64,000 bases of DNA, taken from positions 1-64,000 of the forward strand of contig JADHZB010001556.1 in the NCBI GenBank assembly GCA_015657535.1, in the 5' to 3' direction. This document shows positions 49,501-61,500 of this stretch, piece after piece. The number at the start of each line of letters is the position of its first letter. Within the stretch, counting starts at the first letter, position 1. The notes beneath the pieces were generated by a model. That model worked only from the letters and a program-made list of their open reading frames with translations, had not been told where the DNA came from and ran no database searches. Made by a program: the position numbers and the translations under genes. The DNA is from Nephromyces sp. MM_2019 (lineage: Eukaryota > Apicomplexa > Aconoidasida > Nephromycida).

Positions 49501-52500
49501 ATTTAAGAATATTTTACTAGCAGAATTAGCAATAAATATTAGCGAAATCAATTAATACAGTAGAAAAAAAAACTCCAAATTTGCAACTTCACGTTCTCAT
49601 CGTCTTATAATTCTAAGGAGCAAATTTTAAACTTTTCTGAGAAAAATCTTAAAAAAGCCTAATGTTTTTGCAGAGTATTCGAAGAAACGGTTTTAGTAAT
49701 ATATATAAATGTCGACGCGAAATGAAAGATAAAAAGGGAGCAAATAGAATGTGTGTGTGAGCTCATCAAGTAGAAAAAAATGCAAGCTATCTTCATATAA
49801 AAATCTGGCTTTATAGCAAAAAAAGTTTCGCGAAAAAATTCAAGACACCCAAGCAACGACGAAGCTCATAATATCGAAGTATTAAACAGTCCCGCACACA
49901 CACTACCAAAGGAGCAAGAGATCTTTGAACTATTATACAGAATTTATTGCTAGAAAGTGTCTATTCTTTTAGTAAAATATGAGATAATAATAAGATAATA
50001 GTTAACTCTGATTTTGTTATTTTCGTACCGGAATTTCCCTGTCTACATACACAGCAAATAAAGGGCTGCTGCTTCTCCTAGTAGATCGGTCAGCACTGCA
50101 AAGTTCATCTTCATTCTCATCTTTTTGCCCTGTGATCAGCATATTGAGGATACTTCGTTCGGGCATGAAAGATGCTAGAAGAAAAACAAAACACAAAATC
50201 GCAAAAAAAAAACAAACGTATACACACACGCATACACACACACGTTGAAAAAGCTGCTAATCCAAGTACTTTACGAATCTATACTGCAAATAGTAAAGTC
50301 CTGACAAAAAACCGTCAGTAGTACCTTCAAAAGCTCGAAATTCCAATCGCGACACGGACAAAAACGCTACTTTGTGCTTCGTGTGTTTGTACTTTGAAAC
50401 AAAAAAAGTGGAGAAAACAATAGACACACAAAGAAGCGAAAATTCGGATAAAAATACTGCCCATATAGCAGAAGAACAAGCAGGGTGAAATCGAAGTACA
50501 TATCAAGAAGTTTAAAGTTTATATGAATTGCAATAATTATATATTGAGGGATAAAAGCAATAAAAAGTAATTATGAGATAAATTCATCAAAGCAAAATAG
50601 ACGATTAGGAAACATTAAAGAAGCAGAGCAGCATTCTTTAGTGGTACGTACACCTTTTTTCTACGTGAAAATTAAGAGCAGCAAAGAGAGATTCTATAAA
50701 ATCTTATATCTCAAAAGGGTAGAATGCCGTGTGAAAATCAACAAGATCAGAGAGAGCTTCTATAAAACCTTCATCTCAAAAGAATAGGCTGCCACACACA
50801 CAGCTCCTGCAAAAATTTTATTGAGGTAGCAAAAAATCCTATAGTAGTAAAAAAGGTATCCCCAAAAACAGGCGAGTAAATTTTGGCTTTCTGCACTAAA
50901 GAAATTGAAAAAAGATCTACTAAAATATAGCGAATGAAACTATCAGAGTTTTTGCACTAGATATTTTATATGCAGGAGGAATATACTAGATACACTTAAA
51001 AAAATGTGCAGGTACACTACATAGTATATATGTTTCAGTATGCCAAAAAAATTTCCAGTAATAAGAAGTCTATGTACAGCAAATAAGGTGCAAACCTGAT
51101 TCAAATTCAGCAAAAAATTCGCTTTTCTCCCTCGCCTCTATAGCATCAGGGAAACGATTCCTTATTATCTCACACAGCAAAAAATTAGTAGATCTGCCTA
51201 GAGATATTGGTGAGCGGCAAATTGGGCAAGATCTCCGGTACGTTGATTGCTGAGAAAAAACAAGAGAATATGCAGAGAGAGCTGCAGAGCTGTAGAGCTA
51301 TAGAGAGATATAGAGACGCAGAGCTATAGAGGCATAGAGCCATATCTATCACAAAAAGGATGATTAAGGAATCAGACTGATTGGCCCTTTTTGAATACGC
51401 AATCTCTGCTTAATTATAAGCTGTCTATCGCCTAGTTCAACGACTCTCCTTCTCTCTCTCCCTCCCCCTCTTTAAAAAGGAAGTAGCATAAGCTTTTTGT
51501 AGGCAATCTTTCTTCAACATCACTAAAGTATGCCTTCAGAGATAAAAGTCATAATGCCTTAGCTAGCACCACTTCTGAGCTAAGCTAGAAATGAACAGCG
51601 AGCTACTAACCTTGCCAGCAGTTTTTGCACATTTGTGAATGAAGAGCTACCTCATAGCATGAATTCCAAAAGAGGAGGCAGAGAGTTCAACGAGGGTTTG
51701 TAGAAGCACACACACACATGCCGCAAATGCATCAAAAACTTACTATGTAAGAAAAAATGCTCTAGAAAGTTGTGATGAAATCGCAAAAAACACCTTCTTT
51801 TTTCCAAATGAGCAATAAAGGTAAAAGTAAAGAGTTTACTAGTACTAACTAAAAAAAGCTCTATAAATTTGCTTAAATATCGCGTTAAAAAACAATATTA
51901 AAATAAAGATTAGCCGAGCAGCTACTGATAGTGCTATTCGGAATATATATTCGTGCACATACAACTAAATAAAGCACCATGACGGGGATGTTATCTGGGT
52001 TGAAGATGATACATGCATTCCAAGCATGTGTACATACACACATGCACGGGGTAAAGTCATATCTGCCAAAAAAGGGCTGAAGAGCTGCAGATTCTTGTAG
52101 AGCAAAAAATCGCTCATACTAGCAATTTATTCAGAAAATCAGCATATAATTGGTATTCATTAAAAATATAATCCGCAATCTGTATCTAAATCATCTAGAG
52201 GAAGAAAAATCGTAGAACTCTAGCAGATTGAAAAGAGTATGTATGATACGATCTTGTGTGCACAAATTCATGCAACACATGACAGAAGTCCATGTCTTTA
52301 ATGCTTTTGCGAATAGCTCCTTGACTACCGGTATTTGATTGAAAAAAATGATGTCAAAGCATTATCTTCAGGCATATCTAGAAAAAAAAAACACACTCTC
52401 CTAAGAGCACCTAGCACAAAGGAATGCCGATAAAGAGTGGGGCGCCAAATGTGATATCACGAACTAAATCGTCTAATAGAGAGCAAAAAAAAGAAAATGA

Positions 52501-54917
52501 GCTATTCGACTTAAGGTATGATGCAAAACGCTTAATTTTGGCGCACACAACGTTAGGACACACAACGTTGGCATATTTAACAAAGTAGTTAAATACTTCA
52601 AAAGTAGAGATTTCCACCCTTTAAAAAATCAAATCCAATTCAGTCATTAAACTCACATAAAAAAACCGAAAAAGCTACCAAATTACAACCTTCTGCTCTC
52701 CAAAATATCTACATATAAACTTGAATTTGCTCCAAAAAAAGAAAACAAAGCAGAATCTCTTATTTTTCAGATTCTTTGTTATTCTATTCTCTTAAAATTC
52801 CATTTATGATATACAAGAAGTGGTTTTATCTCTTTAAAAAAAATATGAAATAAGCAAGAAAATGATAGTTTCTGAAAAAAATGCATTACGGACACACATG
52901 TACCCCAAAATGATGAGAAACCTAGCTCAGCTCTCTGAAGAAGATGCATAAAGATAGGAGATATTTCACACAATATGAAATTATGAGAAACCTAAAAAAA
53001 AGAGAGAGAATCTTCTTAAAATTAAACAAGAACTTTTCCATCATAATATTAAGCGAAAACCATCTTCGCTTCGCACGCACATACATCTCTCCTTTTTGCT
53101 TTGATGTACGTACATTTCCCCAAATAAATTGAAACTCAAAAATGAAAAACTTAATGTACAACATTTCATCTTTTTTTTTGGCAGATTCATCATCCCTCAT
53201 GCTATAGAATCTGCTATTTGTAACAAGAAAAAAATCCAATTTTGCAGCAAAACTACACGCTAGTATTACATTCTATACTCAACAGTTGATATATTTCTTT
53301 CATGAAGAGGGTTCTGCCTCTAAGATATTTCTGGGAAAACTTAAAATACTTGAGAAAATCATCAACTTAATGCCTTGTGTGCGTATGGATGCTTACTCTT
53401 CACGAAATTTATATCTATAGGAACAGAGAATACTCCTGCATCAAGTTTTGATAGAATGAATTTTTTGAAGAAAAATGATTTCATGTGGATTGAAGCACAA
53501 GTGATTGCAAGAATGGCTTTGAAGAACAAAGCCTCTCAGAGTAAAGTGTATACACACCGAATTAATGATTTTTTAATTTGCTAATACCAGCATATTAATT
53601 TCAAAATTTTTGTTTCATCAAGCTTTCCATTAAAATTTGGAAATTGAGAAGCCCATTACCCTTTCAAGGCATTTTTCGCAGAAATTGTGACCACATGGAG
53701 TTGTAACAGGAAGCCAAAGTATTTTCAGACAAATCTGAGTGAAGGGCAAAAATGGCAAGGGGAGTGCATTAGATTATCGCATAAGCCGATATTTACAAGT
53801 AAAATATATTCTGGAATACTTTTGTTTTTCGCTCAAAATTACAATAAAACTAGTAAGAGGCAGAAAAAGGAGCCACTTGCACCCAACCTAATAAAATGCC
53901 CATTTTAGATGCAAGCAACACACACAAAAATACATACATACACACACGCACCACCGTGCATACAGTGAGTGCTAGCCATGATGCGATGAAGAAGTAACTA
54001 ATCTAACTGATTTATTAGGATAATTACTATTTTTTTTAAAGTTCCGTGGAGAGCTTTTTTTACATTTTTGTGTACAATAGCTCTAGATTTATCCGAAGCT
54101 TTCCGCTCTTATGAGCAGAATAAAAGTGAATGCAAACTAATAACTAGAATGAAATCGCCAGAGGTAGTAGAAAAAATCTTCTTTCGAGTAAATTAAGCAT
54201 ACACACTCGCTTTCATCAGGAATGCATCAAGTCCAAGCATGAAAGATCTGAAATTTTTTCATGAAAAAGGATGAAAAAACCAAATTAAAATTCAGAATTT
54301 CACGCTGAAAATAAAAATTATATACGCTAATATAAAAGCTTTCTAGCACCGAAAAGAATAATAGTGCTTGGAAGCATACATATTGCAAGAGGGAACGCCG
54401 GGGGTGAAAATTCAGAAATATATATACACAAGAAAGATTGATGTTATCGCTGCCTGTTAGGGTGTTAGAAATATATATATCTATCTTTTGTTTTATTCTA
54501 TTAATTGCTACTTCCAAACTGATTTTATGAAGTCAAATGTTTCTTTGAAGCAAACAGAAAAAAGCCCCCTTGTGTATTCAGTAGAAGAGGAGTTGGCACA
54601 TTTTGCTTAACTAGCTTATAACATATATCTGCTAGAAATCTGGCGAAAAAAAGTTGCTATCTCTATTTTATCAGTTCTAACCTACTTTTTGTTAAAGAAT
54701 CTATGAATTGTGTACATTGCACCATCCAGGAAACTAATATATTGAAGGCCACCCTTTACAGCAACATTTATTCCTTCTTTAACCCTTTTGCAACGCATTT
54801 GCTCCTTAAATGTATGATTTCTTTTTTTTTGCATTTCGGAATAAAGCCTTGTAACTGGACACATCCAGGAATTATATTCGAAAGTATGTGATTGCAAACA
54901 ACGCCCCGTAGCATCAA
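46591..54917 (-). CDS. RING finger and Lon N-terminal (LON substrate-binding) domain protein, LONRF-like
   Basis: Minus-strand exons, all phase-consistent: 54917-54856, 53734-53660, 51646-51611, 51249-51096, 50174-50029, 48866-48792, 48301-48158, 47346-46591; about 481 visible residues. A full C3HC4 RING is assembled from four exons: Cys19, 22, 34, His36, Cys39, 42, 65, 68 (motifs MCPICL, CGHNFCEKCLER, SCPICR). After a linker (RFPDAIEAREKSEF) comes a Lon-type fold: SPLFAVYVDREIP, LFPGEFIVIEFEEP, RKLGILYKSF, TMSGRSSILNVSCSTESRFK. There is no AAA ATPase or Lon protease part; it ends LAAISLMAMNR with TGA. By analogy with LONRF proteins it should be an E3 ubiquitin ligase with a Lon-type substrate module. 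More N-terminal exons may lie beyond 54917. The GTTACA donor at 54855 is atypical but required by the RING. Confidence 0.85.
47840..48060. repeat. TG-rich minisatellite in RING-LON intron
   Basis: Degenerate array of TGTGTGTATGATTGTGCG and TGTGTAAGTGTGACT units within the intron 48157-47347. Minus-strand His/Thr-rich ORFs across it are artefacts. Confidence 0.8.
48694..48741. repeat. Perfect 24-bp tandem duplication
   Basis: 48694-48717 is repeated exactly at 48718-48741, inside the RING-LON intron next to a short (CA)n run at 48641-48660. Likely a recent replication slip. Confidence 0.88.
51265..51350. repeat. GCAGAGCTATAGA-type degenerate repeat
   Basis: Purine-rich imperfect copies of AGAGCTGTAGAGCTATAGAG lie in the intron directly upstream (in gene direction) of the exon 51249-51096, close to its acceptor. 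Confidence 0.6.
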
Positions 54918-56204
54918 CTAACAAAATTTGCACTTAATTTCATCAAAAAATCAAGAATTACCCAAAAATACCCTACCAACCAACACTCTTTCATGCCATG
55001 TGATGTTGCTACCTGTAATATATCCCGTAAAATAAAAAAGCTTAATGCTTGAAGCTCTCCAAAGTGTTTGAATTCTTAAATCTGACACCATTCATTTTCA
55101 TCACATATAATTACTTCCAACGCTAAGCAATTTTAGACGATATTTAAAAGTAAAAGCAAGCAAAAACCAGCGATTCTTTGGTTAAAAAAGCCTCTCCCTG
55201 TACGCATTTTCTTCTTGAAAAATCAAAGTCCCTGCAAACATACCGGGCAGAGAAATTCTTCCGGAATATCCATTTTAGAAGCATTAGAAGGAAACTGGCA
55301 GGTGCTGCCCTTGCTATATACTAAGTTCTACTTCAAGCTAATACACCCAGAAAAAAGTCTAGCAGCGATTGCATGCTCCAGAACTTAAGGCAACCTCCTA
55401 ATGTTAACTCCTTCATGTGATGGCATTCTTGATGAAGTACAGTGGAAAGAGTAGTATATAAAATACTTGATTTTTCATACACTGAGGCTGCTGTCTTTGC
55501 AAGGTTAAAACATTAGTATTCCGTTTTCAGATGCAACGATGAAGCTTCCTTGTAGAGCTAAATTTCTGCTTCATGAAGCCTTATGGGATTCACGTCCTTT
55601 CAGTGAATCTGTAAGTTGAGGATTCTGCATCATAAGAAGCTGCAACGAGCGAGTCATACAAGCTACCATAACTCAGTGGGACGGGGGTATTCAAAAGTTT
55701 AAAATGCAGCTGCAGATTCACTGAACTGCGGAGTTCAATAGAAATATATCCCCCGCGTAATATCGCTAAGCATCTTTCAAACAGACAATTTTTCGGAGCC
55801 TGAAGTAATGAAGCATAATTATAAGTTCAAGATACGAATACTGCGAGATCTCTTGAAGAATCTACAGCTTTCATGGCTCAAGAACACTTGCCGGAGTATA
55901 ATTGGACCAAAAGAGCAAATTTCCACAATTTTACGAATTTGGATAAGCCTACCAGTACGAGAGACTTACGCAATTTCACAGTAGCAAATTTGCAGATAAT
56001 TTACTTAAGCGAGTCACAGCTGTCATGCGTTTAATGAGACAGCCGTAGTACTTTGGTGAAATGAGCTGCTATGGCATATTTTCCTAGGATGGAGTTACTC
56101 CGCCCTTCAGCCTTAACTGAAATTTTTTTTTCTAAAAAAGTCATTATGAAAATATGAGAGAAAGAGAACTTCCAATGCAAAAACACTTGTCACTAAAGCC
56201 CTAT

Positions 56205-56405
56205 AAAGGTATAACCGCATCTACTGGCTTCACATAGCTCTCCCATCTACATAGAAGGGATTGCTGACTAAGTAATTGGCAGTCCTTCAATTCGTCATTT
56301 TAGTGGCTTTAAAAGGTAACAGCATCTATGGGCGCCATACCGCTCTCATGTCTACAAAAATAGGCAATTGGTAGTCCTTCAATTTTTCATTTCAGTGGTT
56401 TTTAA
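56205..56405. repeat. Diverged tandem duplication
   Basis: Two copies, about 56205-56312 and 56316-56405, share GCATCTA, CTCTC, TCTACA, and a common end around GGCAGTCCTTCAATT. They differ by many substitutions and a deletion of roughly 15-20 bases. Confidence 0.6.
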
Positions 56406-56685
56406 ACCTAGATTTGATGTATCTTAATACCAGATTTTTAGCTGCTTTTCAAGAAAAGCAGTGTCTTACAGCTTGCGCAAGATTTGGATTCAAAAATGGT
56501 TAATTGGTAAAGGCTAGCTTTTACTGTCTTGAAAAGATATATTCGCTTCCAGTCTTTTTTTTGGGGTAGATTCAAGCAAAACCACAGTAATTGAAGCACC
56601 TGAAATTCATTTACTGTCTTTTGTGCGAGATGCTGAGGACTCAAGAATCCGGTAAATCGCCTATTTTTAGGTATAAGTAATATAA

Positions 56686-57045
56686 ATGAGTACAATGATC
56701 ATAGTCCAGCTTATTCTCAGGTTAAGACAAGGCCATAGACTGTATTGCAAGCTAAACTTATTGTATTATAGCAAATTCACTGTGGTTGACCTGCTTCAGA
56801 TGAATGCAAAGGCAAGAGTAACTCGTTATTTGGGTAAATACATTGAATCTCATGAAGGAATGATATATTTATCTACCCACAGTTTACATTATTTAGTAGC
56901 TATTTCCGACTTCGGCAATAAACAGATGGTAGTACAGATAATTACTTGTTTCTTGCCGGAATGTGAGTGCAGTTTTCCAGTATTAGCGGCACAATTTTTT
57001 CTCAGGAAACCGTATTTTTGGGGGGAAAAGCTTCGATCTTTATGA
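56686..57045 (+). CDS. Hypothetical 119-residue ORF
   Basis: ATG at 56686 to TGA, 119 codons, beginning MSTMIIVQLILRLRQGHR. Composition is balanced with several Tyr, His and Cys, and HSLHYLVAISDFGNKQMVVQ in the middle is beta-like. No signal peptide, no family recognised. It is the longest ORF of this spacer and has reasonable odds of being a single-exon gene or large exon. Confidence 0.4.
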   Translation: MSTMIIVQLILRLRQGHRLYCKLNLLYYSKFTVVDLLQMNAKARVTRYLGKYIESHEGMIYLSTHSLHYLVAISDFGNKQMVVQIITCFLPECECSFPVLAAQFFLRKPYFWGEKLRSL

Positions 57046-58503
57046 TCTAAGCAGTTCTGGCACCGCTTTCTTCATGGTTTGTGCTGCAGTATGCCTCAAC
57101 CGAATTTTCATTGAGCTTTTGATTCATTTATTTGTGCTGTAATCTACGAAAATAGCACAAGTTACCTCCGTTTTACGTGGCAGCGCCATTGAAGTGGTAA
57201 TAACGGCTAGCATACTAATGAAAATTGTAATTTACGTTGGGCCAAGGTATCTCATGGACTATATTTTAAAGGCACATAAGATGTTTTATTTGTGAATTCA
57301 ATCCTCCTTTTTGATATAGAAGCGCGTCTATCAAGTCTGATATTTCGAGCAATATTTCTGTACTATACAAAGATATGCCCATAAAATTTTTTGCGGCATA
57401 GACAACAAAAGGTAGCAACTCTAAAGTTACCTTATCACCAATTAGAATCTTGGGAAAAACTTTTGAAGGGGTTACCTCCTGATTGCCGCTCTTCTTGGAT
57501 GTTATCTTCTTGTATTATCGTATAATTCTAACTTAATCATGCTTTTGTAGCTACCTAGCCAATTGAGATACACTGCAGAAAAAAATTCTAAAGGTATAAG
57601 CAACTCCAGCAGGGAAAGCAAAGTTACTGATACTTTCGATACACTGCGTTGCTGTTACATTCAGCTATAGAAGATGGGGTCTCGCCTACTACCTTATGTT
57701 TCTGCTGTATTTTCCTGAAGTTGTTGATTTAAAAAAGCGTGGCTTCACGTTTTTTTGCAGTTTTGCCTTATTAGTAATAGCTGGAATATTTTGAGTGAAG
57801 TCATCATTGGCATTTATTTTTACTTATTCTTCTTCTCTTTTTGTATATTTGCAGCAAAATTTCTTATGGACAATCTCCATTACCCGGGGGATAACGCGGC
57901 CTTGGCGACAACCGGTTTGTGTGTTGCTACGAGTGATGATTCCCATACAGCTTCATCATAATCTGCAAATCTCTCAGAGGTTCCATCATATTATGCCATG
58001 ATCACTATGGATTACTCAAGTTTGAGTGCATGAGAAGAAGTTGATACTCGGAATGCCATGATGCACGAGATAGCCGAAAAAACGTTTTCACAATTGAAAA
58101 AAAAGGCTATGAAATACTCTTGTTGAAAGGCAATACTATATATAGTTCGGTTAAAATTAGTACAATATATCGGTAAAACATAATCTCTAAATCTAGGCTG
58201 AAAAAGAATGCAATATATGCATATTTCGCTGAAGAATCAAGTCTAAATCTCAATTAAAAGCAGTATAATATTTCGGCAAAAAAACAAAAAAATCATTCAA
58301 AAGAGAAATTCGTCTGAAATAAACTAATGCTTGTCCCTTGGATAAAAGAAAGCTCCAAATCTGCACAAAAAGACAACTAAATTTTGATTTGAGTATGCAT
58401 CGAAGTTGTGGTTTCTCGAGTCAAAATATGAAGCACGGAGTAAAGCGTAGATAAGCTCGTGGTACCCACTAGTTTAGGGGGAAGCCCCTGCTTTTTTTCG
58501 CTC

Positions 58504-61500
58504 ATGGAAGTATCAAATAATGACAGGGCAGCTTTGAAAAGGTTCAAGCGAGCTGCAGCTACTGAGCCTTTCGATGGAGGCTTTCACCTGAAATGCCTCG
58601 GTTCAGATGTAATGATGAGGCTTATGAAGTTCCTTGACCGAGGCCAGAGAAGTTGCCTAGTTAGTGGTAAGTGCATACTTAAACAAGCTAGTATAGCAAG
58701 TTTGTAGTTAAATAATAATGTGGAGCTTTTGCTAGAAAGAGGGAGATTTTTGCAGACTGTTAATTGAGATAAATGGTTGCTTAAAAAAAACAGGGAGAAT
58801 CCCTCTGATATTTATAGGTAATAGTATTAGTAGGTATTCAATAAAAGGTCCTAAAAATTTGTCACTATATATTTAAAATACTATTCTCCGGATGCCAAGC
58901 AGCAAGGATGGGTGTGCTGAAAGTATGATAGGAAGTTTTTTATCGGATTTTTTGACCACCACACAATGAGTAGCGTGAAAATATAATAGCAGGCGAGTTA
59001 GATGCAAAATTTTTTTGTATTTTCTTTCGTTCTATATATTTCAACTTTCACATGTGAAGAAATTTATGTCTATATTCTCTACAGCCTGTTAAAATGCGTG
59101 TAACTGATGTGTGCAATACGCGTTGATTTAACTGAAATTTTGAAGTGTAGAGACTGCGTATGATACCTGTCAAACAGTGAACAAATTATTCAAGAGGTAT
59201 GTGAACTTATCTCAAGTGACAGTCAAGATTCGTCAAGGTTTTGAAGCTGCTGCTCCACCGGCAATAGTCGTATCCAAAATCAAATCGTAAGCTCTTTGAG
59301 AAAATTCAAGAAACAGCTTTTTTCAGCTGTTTTTATTACGAATGTTTCTGCATTAAGCAGCGTAGATGCCTATAAAATGTTGTAATTTTGTATAAAATAT
59401 AAAGAAATTGTCAGAGAAAAGCTTTGCTAAATTAGAGACTGGATTTTTGGCTGAAATAACTTTTAAAATGGAGCTAATTAGTGAAATTTGCACTATTTTA
59501 CTACAGGGTTAAAATCAACAAAAAAAGCTTAAACTAGCAAAACTTTTTTTGATATAAAACTTATCCAATCAAAGTGTAGCTAATTGTGAAGTTTTTTTGG
59601 TTTAGGATTTGTCTTTTGTTTTTTTTTTTTGCAGTTTTTTTCGAGTGAAATCAATTCGTAAAGAAACTCTTTTTAGCATTCCAGTTGAACGCAGTATAAA
59701 CGGCAAAGACTACACACACATACACACACGCACACACACAAAATTAAAGGAAGAAACTTACAACAGTTTAAAAAATATGCACTAGCTGGTTTTTACAATT
59801 TTTTTTTCAGAATTAAACCCTAGGAAAAAACCCCTAGATTTAACCCCTTGATTTGATTATATATCTTTTAGGTTACCCAGGCTACGCTTAATCGATCTTG
59901 AAAATTATCGGTCAATTCGTCCAGCAAATCTTCATGAGCTCGCATCGGCACCTTCAGTTATGTTTCCCGAGTTATTATCCGCCTTGGTGCTTCGTGGCTG
60001 CACTGCACTTTCTGATAGCAGTGTGACAGCTCTACTTTACAGGTATAGATTGATGCATACAACCTTCTGGAGCTCAAGTTGCTAGCAAAACCGTTTTCAC
60101 GAGTGTGTTGTTTCAACTCTGGTATTTGCTCGATTGCTTTGTAGCGAATAAAGAGATCCTTGTGTGTGTGTGTGTGTACATAAGCTTGCGCGAAATATTT
60201 TTTGAATATGAAACTCTAGGCTTTCGTATGCATTAGAGTTTTTAGTATTTTGGCGAATATCTTAGAGATTGGTGTATACATTGGCAAAATTCTGCGTGAA
60301 GAAAAGTTTGAATTTTTGTACTCAATGTATATTGCTCAATTGAAGCTTAGGGTTTTCTGAGTTTTTGCTTTAATTTCCGAGCCTTTAGAATTGAGTATGA
60401 AGCTTTTCATAGCTCAACAATTTTGCTGCAGGAATCTTCAATTTTTTTGTGCTTGAAAAGTGGTTTTTCCAGTTTTTTTAATCTTTTGTATGTAGTGAAT
60501 GGTGGCAAGATTTTATCTAAATTCTTTTGAACTAACATATACTTGAAGTATGTGGACACATAATTTTAATTGATAAAGAGATTTAGTTAACTCTAATTAA
60601 GCCGAGCATACATATTCCAGGCAGCGATTTATTCATCAGGCTCGAGAATTTAGTCGCCTTGGATCTGAGGAATTGTTTTTCGTTAACGGAAAAGTCGATT
60701 GTTTCGCTGAAATTTCTTCCTAAATTGCAGGTTGAAGAAGATAGTTTTAATTGCAGCGAAGAAGCAGAATATTTTCGTTTTTAGCATTCTGTTTTGATCA
60801 GTTGCTCGTGTATTACTGAGTAATTTTGGCTAAATCAGCATCCTAGTGGATTTAGAATACGTGAAGTACTCCGCTGCTGAAACAAGGAAAAAGCCACACA
60901 ATCATGCACCAACACGGACAAAACACCAGCACCAATACATTCACACATCCTGACACCAGCACCAATACATAGGTACATGCCAACACCAACACACACACAA
61001 ACACCAGCACCTACACACATAAAAACACCAGCATCAACGCGTACACAAAATGTAACACACAGCTTCTCAGCTAATGCTTACATGCTTTGATATAATGAAT
61101 TTATTTCGCATGATTTTTCGCACATTTTAGATGAAGATGAGCTTATCCTTTGTGTAAACACACGGGAATTTTTTCATTTTTGATTGTGTATCTTTTTAAT
61201 CTAATAGATTTGTTCTCTTATCTGTCTGCCTCTATTCATCTATATCTCTACTTTATCTAGTATATTCATCTAAATCTATATATATCTCTCTCTCTCTCTC
61301 TTTGTAGAGGATTGCACTCGGTTCAACAGATGCCTCTGTTGGAATGAATCGCCATGGCAATGCGTCCCTTCGCTCGCTTTTTCAGCCCTCAGCTGTCGCT
61401 GAAGATACTGCTACATGCAATAGCTCTTCCTCTCAGTATAAGAGATCTTTGCACTTCACTAAAAGTATTTCAAACAGCAAAAAGCTTTGCAGACCCGCTT

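Larger units (their letters stand above)
54918..58503. other. Divergent spacer between RING-LON (-) and F-box/LRR (+) genes
   Basis: Should hold both promoters and possibly further 5' exons of either gene. Besides the 119-codon ORF listed next, it contains a 58-codon ATG ORF at 55808-55984 (+, starts MKHNYKFKIRILRDLLKN) and a diverged repeat near 56.2-56.4 kb. No clear core-promoter motif can be named. Confidence 0.45.

Noticed and set aside
54227..54517. 96-codon minus-strand ORF between the first two RING exons
   Set aside because: It falls in the intron 54855-53735; including it would break the RING zinc-ligand spacing, and its hydrophobic composition is typical of AT-rich chance ORFs.
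57755..58001. Two overlapping 68-codon plus-strand ORFs upstream of the F-box/LRR gene
   Set aside because: Both are open, neither has a donor or phase that joins to 58504, and the first half is T-rich hydrophobic sequence typical of introns here.
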